A DNA stretch of 47,508 nucleotides from Protaetiibacter sp. Lineage in GTDB: Bacteria > Actinomycetota > Actinomycetes > Actinomycetales > Microbacteriaceae. Position 1 is the stretch's first letter. Each line of letters begins with the position of its first letter. Both the position numbers and the translations under genes were made by a program. Positions 41,639 through 47,508 of this stretch are shown here, one piece after another. The notes beneath the pieces are model-generated. The model was given only the letters and a program-made list of their open reading frames with translations. It did not search any database and was not told the origin of the DNA. The stretch lies in NCBI GenBank assembly GCA_030150265.1, contig JASLGG010000006.1:1-47508 (forward strand), in the 5' to 3' direction.

Positions 41639-42868
41639 TCAGCCCAGCGCGGAGAGCCAGGTGCGCTGCGCCGCGAGCGCCTCCTCGGCCTTCGCCATAC
41701 GCTTCGCGTCGCCGGCGGCCTTCGCCGCGGCGAGCTCCTCCTCGGCCTTCGCGATCGCCTCCTCGAGGCGTGCCGCGAAGCCCTCCGAGCGGGCCTGCTT
41801 CTCGGGGTCCGTGCGGTTCCAGTGGTCGTCGTCGAGCTTGCGTACGGCCGCCTCGATCTTGCGGAGGCGGTCCTCGACCACGCGCACCTGGTCGCGAGGA
41901 ACCTTGCCGATCTCGTCCCAGCGGCGCTGGATGTCGGTCAGCGTCGTGCGGGCGGCCGTGCGGTCGGTCGCCGAGAGGAGCGGCTCCGCCTCGTCGAGGA
42001 GGGCGAGCTTCTTCTCGAGGTTGGCGCCGAACTCGGCGTTCTCGACCGCGTCGGCCTCGGCCTTCGCACCGTAGAGCACGTCTCCCGCAGCTTTGAAGCG
42101 CGCCCAGAGGGCGTCGTCGACCTTCTTGCCGGCGCGTCCCGCCGCCTTCCAGTCGTCGAGCAGCCGCCGGTAGTCGGGGATCGCTGCGGCGCCCTTGTCG
42201 GCGAGAGCCTCGGCGCGCTCGACGAGGGTCTGCTTGCGGACCTTCGCATCGCGGTGCGTGCTGTCGAGCTCGGCGAAGAACGCGCGCCGCGCGGTCTCGA
42301 TCGTGGTGCGGGCCGCGCGGAACCGCTTCCAGAGCTCGTCGGCATCCTTCTTGGGGATGCGCGGTCCGCCATGCTGCGCGGCCTGCCACCGGGCGAAGAG
42401 CTCGTCGAGCTGGGCGCTCACCTGCTTCCACTGCGCCTGCGCGAGGTCGCGCGCGGCGAGGGCCTCGGCGGCCGTCACGATCGACTCGCGGTCGGCGAGC
42501 GCATCCGCGACCGCCTGCTGCGCCTCGGCGCTCTGCTTCTCCGTGGCCTCGCCGAGCGACTCGGAGAGCCGGGCGAGCCGGTCCGAGAGGCCCTGCAGGT
42601 CGCCGACGGCGTTCGCCCCGGGGATCGTGGGCGCGAGCGCCGCGACCGCCTTGGCGACGTCCTGCGCGGGCGCGCCGCCGCGCAGGCGCTGCTCGAGCAG
42701 GCCCACCTGGCCTTCGAGCTCGGCGAACTTGCGCTCGTAGTACGCGATCGCCTCCTCGGGCGTCGCATCCGGATACTGGCCGACGGCGCGCTCGCCCGCT
42801 GCCTCGCGGACGTACACCGTGCCGTCGTCGTCGACGCGTCCCCAGGGGGTCGGCTGCTCGTCGCTCAC
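41639..42868 (-). CDS. DUF349 coiled-coil protein
   Basis: A 409-residue cytosolic protein, strongly helical, with DUF349 repeats: LWKRFRAARTTIETARRAFF, LWARFKAAGDVLYGAKAE and WNRTDPEKQARSEGF with similar spacing. The N-terminus has PTPWGRVDDDGTVYVREAAG, and the C-terminus ends in an AKAEEELAAAKAAGDAKR coiled coil. DUF349 proteins in actinobacteria sit near rel and RNA-related genes; molecular function is not established. The GTG start at 42868 has GGTGGAG upstream. It lies 50 bp after the cyclophilin gene on the same strand, so they may be co-transcribed. Confidence 0.9.
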   Translation of the reverse strand: MSDEQPTPWGRVDDDGTVYVREAAGERAVGQYPDATPEEAIAYYERKFAELEGQVGLLEQRLRGGAPAQDVAKAVAALAPTIPGANAVGDLQGLSDRLARLSESLGEATEKQSAEAQQAVADALADRESIVTAAEALAARDLAQAQWKQVSAQLDELFARWQAAQHGGPRIPKKDADELWKRFRAARTTIETARRAFFAELDSTHRDAKVRKQTLVERAEALADKGAAAIPDYRRLLDDWKAAGRAGKKVDDALWARFKAAGDVLYGAKAEADAVENAEFGANLEKKLALLDEAEPLLSATDRTAARTTLTDIQRRWDEIGKVPRDQVRVVEDRLRKIEAAVRKLDDDHWNRTDPEKQARSEGFAARLEEAIAKAEEELAAAKAAGDAKRMAKAEEALAAQRTWLSALG

Positions 42869-42918
42869 TGGTCTCCACCTCTGTCGTCGGTCGGCTGCCT
42901 CGTGCCGACCGTGACAGC

Positions 42919-43719
42919 CTATTGCAGGGTCACGCTCGTGATGGTGGTGGGAACCGCGGGCGTCCCGGTGCCGTCGCCGCCGACGGCGCCCGGGTCGATG
43001 CCGTGCGAGGTGATCTTCTCGATGAGCTGGTCGAGACCGCTCGTCACCCGCCCGACGACGGTGTAGCCACCCCCGTCGGTCGGCAGCTTGGTGTCGCCCG
43101 TGATGATGAAGAACTGGTGGCCGTTGCTGTACTGGCTCGTGGAGCGCGCCATGGCGATCGTGCCGGCGGGGTAGACGCCGTCCGCGGGGGCGTTCTCGAC
43201 GGGTCCGTAGGAGAAGTCGGCGTCCGGGCCGCCCATGCCGTCGACCGAGCCGCACTGGATGAGCTGGAAGCCCGGGGCGTCGCCGAGGCGGTGGCAGGTC
43301 TTGCCGGGGTAGTAGCCGTCGCGCACGTCCTGCACCCATCCGGAGACGGCCTGCGGCGCCTTCGCGCCGTCGAGGGCGATGCCGAGCGTCACGTCGCCGT
43401 TGAAGACGAGCTCGCCCGTCCACTCGCGGCCCTCGGCGAGCGAGGGGTCGGGGGCGCCGACGTTGGCCTCGGCGCTCGGGCTCGGCTCGGGGGTGCCGGA
43501 TGCGGACGGCGTCGGAACGGGCGCGCCGGGCCCGTTCGTGAAGTACAGCACCTGGGCGGTGACCGCGAGAGCGGCCACCACGAGTCCGGCGACGATGGCG
43601 ATCGCGTTGTCACGGCGGCGTCGGCGGCCCTGCGTCTCGTGCACCTCCTGGCGCGCCTGGTACGCCCGCAGGCGCTCGCGCGCCTCCCGCTGCTCGCGCT
43701 GCTGCCGATTCGATGCCAC
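42919..43719 (-). CDS. ppiA: Membrane-anchored cyclophilin-type peptidyl-prolyl isomerase
   Basis: A 266-residue protein: 36 basic cytoplasmic residues (RERLRAYQARQEVHETQGRR), one helix at about 39-60, a Pro/Ser/Thr linker to about 95, then an extracytoplasmic cyclophilin domain. Active-site equivalents are the arginine in KTCHRLGDAPGF, FQLIQCGSVDG and GHQFFIITGDTKL. The usual Phe before His-Arg is C142 and a conserved Gly is C156; these are the only cysteines. GTG start with GGAGAGGA and a TAAAGT -10 box upstream. It probably assists folding of secreted proteins. Confidence 0.9.
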   Translation of the reverse strand: MASNRQQREQREARERLRAYQARQEVHETQGRRRRRDNAIAIVAGLVVAALAVTAQVLYFTNGPGAPVPTPSASGTPEPSPSAEANVGAPDPSLAEGREWTGELVFNGDVTLGIALDGAKAPQAVSGWVQDVRDGYYPGKTCHRLGDAPGFQLIQCGSVDGMGGPDADFSYGPVENAPADGVYPAGTIAMARSTSQYSNGHQFFIITGDTKLPTDGGGYTVVGRVTSGLDQLIEKITSHGIDPGAVGGDGTGTPAVPTTITSVTLQ

Positions 43720-43767
43720 TCGCGATCCTCTCCGACGGTGCGGGCGGCATCCCGCCGGCCCAGCACG

Positions 43768-43773
43768 ACTTTA
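43768..43773 (-). promoter_or_regulatory. -10 box of the cyclophilin-DUF349 unit
   Basis: Minus-strand TAAAGT fits TANNNT and would give a leader of about 40 nt that carries GGAGAGGA before the GTG start. It lies 67 bp from the divergent rarA -10 box. Confidence 0.45.
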
Positions 43774-43839
43774 GCTAGCGCCCGGCATCCCGCCCAACTC
43801 GGCGCGCGCGGTCGCACGGCGGGCGTCTGCGGCGCTGGC

Positions 43840-43845
43840 TAGCAT
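43840..43845 (+). promoter_or_regulatory. -10 box of rarA, leaderless arrangement
   Basis: TAGCAT fits TANNNT and ends 6 nt before ATG 43852. No Shine-Dalgarno is visible, consistent with a leaderless mRNA. Confidence 0.5.
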
Positions 43846-43851
43846 GAGGCC

Positions 43852-45231
43852 ATGAGCGGGCAGCAGGGACTCCGCACGGGGTCGACCCCGCTGGCGGTGC
43901 GGATGCGGCCGAGCTCGCTCGACGAGGTGGCCGGGCAACGCCATCTTCTGAAGCCCGGATCCCCGCTCGTGAGCCTCGCGCAGGACGCCACGGGGGAGTC
44001 CGGCTCGGTCTCGGTGATCCTCTGGGGGCCGCCGGGCACCGGCAAGACGACCCTCGCCCAGGCGATCGCCCGCAGCTCGGGCCGCCGCTTCGTGGAGCTG
44101 TCGGCGGTGACCGCCGGCGTCAAGGACGTGCGGCAGGTCATGGACGAGGCGCGTTCGACGCGCGACCTCTACGGGGTCTCCACGGTGCTCTTCCTCGACG
44201 AGATCCACCGCTTCACGAAGGCCCAGCAGGATGCGCTCCTCCCGGGGGTCGAGAACGGCTGGGTGATCCTGGTGGCGGCCACCACGGAGAACCCGTCGTT
44301 CTCGGTCGTGGCGCCGCTGCTCTCGCGTTCGCTGCTTCTGACGCTCGAGCCGCTCTCCGAGGACGACCTCGGGGTGCTGGTCGACCGCGCGGTCGCGGAT
44401 CCGCGCGGGCTGGCCGGCGCGGTCGAGCTCGCGGATGACGGACGCGCCGCGATCATCCGGCTCGCCTCGGGCGACGCCCGGCGTGCGCTCACGGCCCTCG
44501 AGGCCGCCGCGACGGTCGCCGCCGCCCCGGATGCCGTGGCGGAGGGCGAGACGCCGCTCGTCACGGCCGAGATCGTCGCGCAGACGGTGGATCGCGCCCT
44601 GCTGCGCTACGACCGCCAGGGCGACGAGCACTACGACGTGATCAGCGCCTTCATCAAGTCGGTGCGCGGCTCCGACGTCGACGCCGCCTTGCACTACCTC
44701 GCGCGCATGATCGAGGCGGGGGAGGACCCGCGCTTCATCGCGCGGCGCATCATGATCCTCGCGGCGGAGGACGTGGGCATGGCGGACCCCCAGGCGCTCA
44801 CGCTCGCGGTCTCGGCGGCCGAGGGGGTGCAGCTCATCGGCATGCCGGAGGGCCGCATCCTGCTCGCCGAGGCGGTCGTGTACCTGGCGACCGCGCCCAA
44901 GTCGAACGCGTCGTACATGGCGCTCGACGCCGCGATCGCGGATGTGCGCGCCGGCCGCATCGGACGCGTGCCGAACCACCTGCGCGACGCCCACTACCCG
45001 GGGGCGAAGCGGCTGGGGCACGGCAAGGGCTACAAGTACGCGCACGACGCGACGTACTCCGTCGCCGAGCAGCAGTACCTCCCCGAGGAGCTGCGCGGCA
45101 CGCGCTACTACGACCCCACCGGCAACGGCTACGAGCGCGAGCTCGGCCCGCGTCTCGAGCGGCTGCGGGCGTTGCTCAGCGGGCAGCCGATGCCGAAGCG
45201 CGAGAGCGGGGAGTCGGCCGAGAACGGCTGA
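43852..45231 (+). CDS. rarA: Replication-associated recombination protein RarA (MgsA/WRNIP1-like)
   Basis: A 459-residue AAA+ clamp-loader-like ATPase acting at stalled forks. Walker A GPPGTGKT at 59-66, Walker B VLFLDEIHRFTKAQQDALLP, sensor 1 ILVAATTENPSFSV and the C-terminal MgsA domain (YDVISAFIKSVRGSDVDAAL, then AEDVGMADP and HYPGAKRLGHGKGYKYAHD) are all intact. The length matches the family. It is a single-gene unit between the divergent cyclophilin gene and rpsD. Confidence 0.96.
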   Translation: MSGQQGLRTGSTPLAVRMRPSSLDEVAGQRHLLKPGSPLVSLAQDATGESGSVSVILWGPPGTGKTTLAQAIARSSGRRFVELSAVTAGVKDVRQVMDEARSTRDLYGVSTVLFLDEIHRFTKAQQDALLPGVENGWVILVAATTENPSFSVVAPLLSRSLLLTLEPLSEDDLGVLVDRAVADPRGLAGAVELADDGRAAIIRLASGDARRALTALEAAATVAAAPDAVAEGETPLVTAEIVAQTVDRALLRYDRQGDEHYDVISAFIKSVRGSDVDAALHYLARMIEAGEDPRFIARRIMILAAEDVGMADPQALTLAVSAAEGVQLIGMPEGRILLAEAVVYLATAPKSNASYMALDAAIADVRAGRIGRVPNHLRDAHYPGAKRLGHGKGYKYAHDATYSVAEQQYLPEELRGTRYYDPTGNGYERELGPRLERLRALLSGQPMPKRESGESAENG

Positions 45232-45236
45232 TCTGG

Positions 45237-45242
45237 TAGGCT
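45237..45242 (+). promoter_or_regulatory. Extended -10 box of rpsD
   Basis: TGGTAGGCT contains TAGGCT preceded by an extended TGN element, 6 nt past the rarA stop. Transcription from about 45249 gives a leader of roughly 125 nt. Confidence 0.5.
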
Positions 45243-45248
45243 GTCCCG

Positions 45249-45373
45249 GTTCGACATCCGAACACATCCCACCTTCAGATCCGCCGGTCGCGTCGACGTG
45301 CGCCCGGACCCCGGTCGGAGGGATGCACGTCTGTGAGCCGTGAACGTCACGGCCATGTGTTGGAAGGAACCCC
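45249..45373 (+). promoter_or_regulatory. Structured 5' leader of rpsD
   Basis: Two hairpins are visible: GACGTGC (45295-45301) with GCACGTC (45325-45331), enclosing a GC-rich inner hairpin, and GCCGTGA (45337-45343) with TCACGGC (45347-45353). The GGAAGGA ribosome-binding site follows. S4 represses its own translation in other bacteria, so this could be an autoregulatory leader; the claim is inference. Confidence 0.45.
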
Positions 45374-46003
45374 TTGGTCACCAAGTCCCAGGACCGCCGC
45401 AAGGTCCGCCTCTCGCGCGCGCTCGGCATCCCGCTGACGCCGAAGGCCGCCCGCTACCTCGAGAAGCGCCCCTACGCGCCCGGCGAGCACGGCCGCACCA
45501 AGCGCAAGGCCGACAGCGACTACGCGGTGCGTCTGCGCGAGAAGCAGCGTCTGCGCGAGCAGTACGGCATCCGCGAGAAGCAGCTCCGCATCGTCTTCAA
45601 CGAGGCCCGCCGCCAGCCCGGCCTGACGGGTGAGAACCTCGTCGAGCTGCTCGAGATGCGCCTCGACGCGCTCGTGCTGCGCGCCGGCTTCGCCCGCACC
45701 ACCGCGCAGGCCCGCCAGTTCGTCGTGCACCGCCACATCCTCGTCGACGGCAAGATCGTCGACCGCCCCTCGTTCCGCGTGAAGCCGGGCCAGCTCGTGC
45801 ACGTCAAGGAGCGCTCGGAGTCGACCGAGCCGTTCCAGGTCGCGGCGGCCGGCGGTCACGTCGACGTGCTCCCCAAGACCCCGGGCTACCTCGAGGTCGA
45901 GCTCGACAAGCTCCAGGCGCGCCTCGTGCGTCGTCCCAAGCGCTCCGAGGTCCCCGTGACCTGCGAGGTGCAGCTCGTGGTCGAGTACTACGCCGCCCGC
46001 TGA
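45374..46003 (+). CDS. rpsD: 30S ribosomal protein S4
   Basis: A 209-residue primary 16S rRNA-binding protein of the small subunit. The N-terminal VRLSRALGIPLTPKAARYLE lacks the CXXC zinc ligands, so this is the zinc-independent form. The S4 RNA-binding domain has ENLVELLEMRLDALVLRAGF and VVHRHILVDGKIVDRPSF. The start is TTG at 45374, preceded by GGAAGGA at good spacing; VTKSQDRRKVRLSR aligns with family N-termini and no ATG or GTG is available there. A stem-loop follows the stop. Confidence 0.97.
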   Translation: MVTKSQDRRKVRLSRALGIPLTPKAARYLEKRPYAPGEHGRTKRKADSDYAVRLREKQRLREQYGIREKQLRIVFNEARRQPGLTGENLVELLEMRLDALVLRAGFARTTAQARQFVVHRHILVDGKIVDRPSFRVKPGQLVHVKERSESTEPFQVAAAGGHVDVLPKTPGYLEVELDKLQARLVRRPKRSEVPVTCEVQLVVEYYAAR

Positions 46004-46015
46004 CGCTCTCCGCGT

Positions 46016-46050
46016 GTGAAGGCCCTCGGATTCCATCCGGGGGCCTTCAC
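46016..46050 (+). terminator. Strong U-less stem-loop after rpsD
   Basis: A 15-bp stem (46016-46030 with 46036-46050, one U-G wobble, core GTGAAGGCCC/GGGCCTTCAC) with loop TTCCA lies 13 nt past the rpsD stop. No U-tract follows, typical of actinobacterial terminators. Confidence 0.75.
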
Positions 46051-46067
46051 CCATCTCCCGAACCGCA

Positions 46068-46073
46068 TAGGCT
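46068..46073 (+). promoter_or_regulatory. -10 box of the 76-aa protein gene
   Basis: TAGGCT, identical to the rpsD -10 box, lies 52 bp before ATG 46126. The leader carries AAGGAGG. Confidence 0.45.
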
Positions 46074-46125
46074 AGAACAGTTGCGCGGCGTCCGCCGCCG
46101 ACGCCACGGACCAAGGAGGAACACG

Positions 46126-46356
46126 ATGAAGGGCGCATTGATGCTGCTCGCCGGAGTCGCCATCGGCTTCGTGGTGGCCCACGAGGTCGCCAAAACCGAC
46201 GCCGGCAAGAAGTTCTTCGACGAGGTCGACACCAAGGCCAAGGAGTTCGGCGACGCGGTCGTGCAGGGCTACAAGTCCCGCGAGGCGGAGCTGCGCCAGG
46301 CGGTCGCGAGCGCGCAGGACGCGATCGACGACCTCGCCAAGCGCGCCAAGGCCTGA
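46126..46356 (+). CDS. Small membrane-anchored hypothetical protein (76 aa)
   Basis: A 76-residue protein with one N-terminal helix (GALMLLAGVAIGFVVAHEVA) and a charged amphipathic, probably coiled-coil remainder (FFDEVDTKAKEFGDAVV, then SREAELRQAVASAQDAIDDL). The pattern recalls YtxH-type small membrane proteins, but no family is secure. ATG 46126 has an excellent AAGGAGG ribosome-binding site. It lies between rpsD and alaS with its own -10 box and is followed by a hairpin. Confidence 0.85.
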   Translation: MKGALMLLAGVAIGFVVAHEVAKTDAGKKFFDEVDTKAKEFGDAVVQGYKSREAELRQAVASAQDAIDDLAKRAKA

Positions 46357-46361
46357 TCCAC

Positions 46362-46378
46362 GCCGCCGATCCGGCGGC
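46362..46378 (+). terminator. Hairpin between the 76-aa gene and alaS
   Basis: GCCGCCG (46362-46368), loop ATC, CGGCGGC (46372-46378), 5 nt past the stop codon. It is perfect but lacks a U-tract, so it may terminate or partly attenuate transcription into alaS. Confidence 0.5.
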
Positions 46379-46437
46379 TCCGCATACCTCGTCGCGACGC
46401 GATCGCGCGCCGTGACGACCATCCGAGGAACACCCCT

Positions 46438-47508
46438 GTGCAGACCGCTGAGATCCAACGTCGCTGGCTGAGCTTCTTCGGCGACCGGGGCCACACCGTG
46501 GTCCCGTCCGCCTCGCTCGTCACGGACGACCCGACGCTGCTCTTCACGGTCGCGGGCATGGTGCCGTTCATCCCGTACTTCACCGGCGTGGTCCCCGCGC
46601 CGTTCCCGCGCGCGACGAGCGTGCAGAAGTGCATCCGCACCCTCGACATCGAGGAGGTCGGCAAGACCCCCCGGCACGGCACGTTCTTCCAGATGTGCGG
46701 CAACTTCTCGTTCGGCGACTACTTCAAGGAGCAGGCGATCACCTTCGCCTGGGATCTGCTGACCACCTCCGAGGAGGAGGGTGGCCTCGGCTTCTCGCCG
46801 GACGACCTGTGGGTCACCGTCTACGAGGAGGACGACGAGGCCAGGGAGATCTGGCAGCGCGTCTCCACCCTCCCGCCCGAGCGCATCCAGGACCTCGGGA
46901 AGGACACCAACTACTGGTCGACCGGCCAGCCCGGCCCCGCAGGCCCGTGCTCGGAGATCTTCTTCGACCGCGGCCCCGCGTACGGGATCGACGGGGGTCC
47001 CGCGACCGACGACGACCGCTACGTGGAGATCTGGAACCTGGTCTTCATGCAGTATCTGCGCGGCGAGGGGACGGGCAAGAAGGACTTCGAGATCCTCGGC
47101 GACCTGCCGAAGAAGAACATCGACACCGGCATGGGCCTCGAGCGCGTCGCGTTCATCAAGCAGGGCGTCGACAACATGTACGAGATCGACCAGGTGCGCC
47201 CGGTGCTTGACCGCGCTGCCGAGCTCGCGAACAAGCCGTACGGCAACGAGGCGCACGAGGACGACGTGCGGCTGCGCGTCGTGGCGGACCACGTCCGCAG
47301 CGCGCTGATGCTGATGACCGACGGCGTCACGCCGTCCAACGAGGGCCGCGGCTACGTGCTGCGCCGGCTGTTGCGCCGCACGGTGCGCGCGATGCGCCTG
47401 CTCGGTGTCGAGGGTGCGACGTTCCCGGAGCTGTTCCCGGTCTCCCGCGACGCGATGAAGGCCGCGTACCCGGAGATCGAGACGGAGTTCGCGCGCACCT
47501 CCCAGCTG
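46438..47508 (+). CDS. alaS: Alanine--tRNA ligase, 3'-truncated by window edge
   Basis: Charges tRNA-Ala; class II synthetase. The first 357 codons are open to the last base of the window, covering the aminoacylation domain and the start of the tRNA-recognition region of a protein usually of about 880 residues. Motifs: VVPSASLVTDDPTLLFTVAG, FPRATSVQKCIRTLDIEEVG, HGTFFQMCGNFSFGDYFKE, WNLVFMQY, NIDTGMGLERVAF, and ADHVRSALMLMTDG followed by PSNEGRGYVLRRLLRR. The GTG start at 46438 has GAGGAA 7 nt upstream. Editing and C-Ala domains fall outside the window. Confidence 0.97.
   Translation, partial: MQTAEIQRRWLSFFGDRGHTVVPSASLVTDDPTLLFTVAGMVPFIPYFTGVVPAPFPRATSVQKCIRTLDIEEVGKTPRHGTFFQMCGNFSFGDYFKEQAITFAWDLLTTSEEEGGLGFSPDDLWVTVYEEDDEAREIWQRVSTLPPERIQDLGKDTNYWSTGQPGPAGPCSEIFFDRGPAYGIDGGPATDDDRYVEIWNLVFMQYLRGEGTGKKDFEILGDLPKKNIDTGMGLERVAFIKQGVDNMYEIDQVRPVLDRAAELANKPYGNEAHEDDVRLRVVADHVRSALMLMTDGVTPSNEGRGYVLRRLLRRTVRAMRLLGVEGATFPELFPVSRDAMKAAYPEIETEFARTSQL

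Overview
The window is a gene-dense stretch of high-GC (about 70% by eye) actinobacterial chromosome. Gene content and order (acn-dxs-RNase D-DUF3000, thrS-HIT, yebC-ruvCAB-yajC-secDF-rel, rpsD-alaS), strong G/C third positions, many GTG starts (TTG for rpsD), a DUF2510/DUF805 protein and an RFKD-type Rel all fit Actinobacteria. Family style points to Microbacteriaceae (Microbacterium/Leifsonia/Agromyces relatives); I cannot fix the genus. No phage, transposase, CRISPR array or rRNA is seen, and no gene-free gap exceeds 300 bp.

Layout: (1) 1-14.5 kb holds aconitase (5' truncated), dxs, an MFS exporter, a convergent large AAA/LuxR (LAL) regulator with a 60-aa ORF upstream of it, a two-gene beta-oxidation operon (thiolase then multifunctional FadB-type protein, minus strand), RNase D/HRDC and DUF3000. 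(2) 14.5-20 kb holds an alpha/beta hydrolase, a minus-strand sulfurtransferase-SufE-RibD-C-type reductase operon, ZapE and NhaA. (3) 20-23 kb holds an ammonium transporter with a GlnR-box-like array, followed by a diverged Amt-like membrane protein, and a cupin. (4) 23.0-23.6 kb holds four tRNAs: Val(CAC) on minus; Gly(GCC), Cys(GCA) and Val(GAC) on plus with a clear promoter and terminator. (5) 23.6-28.3 kb holds a Cof-type HAD phosphatase, a glycosyltransferase with an N-terminal T2SSE_N/MshEN-like domain translationally coupled to a polytopic membrane protein, and a DUF2510-DUF805 protein. (6) 28.3-41 kb is core information processing: ThrRS, HIT protein, PdxY, YebC, RuvCAB, YajC-SecD-SecF and bifunctional Rel. 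(7) 41-47.5 kb holds an AbiEi-like protein, DUF349 protein, membrane-anchored cyclophilin, RarA, S4, a 76-aa membrane protein and AlaRS (3' truncated).

Regulation: several genes (dxs, DUF3000, cupin, DUF2510/DUF805, thrS, ruvA, rarA) have a TANNNT -10 box ending 6-7 nt before the start codon, as expected for leaderless mRNAs; others (relA, yebC, yajC, rpsD, fadA) have leaders with Shine-Dalgarno sequences. The most unusual items are the Amt-like paralogue that has lost the first pore histidine, the MshEN-type glycosyltransferase pair, a 57-bp nested palindrome downstream of fadB, a hairpin-rich rpsD leader, and a dispersed CGGATGC/GCATCCG word that carries otherwise rare codons.
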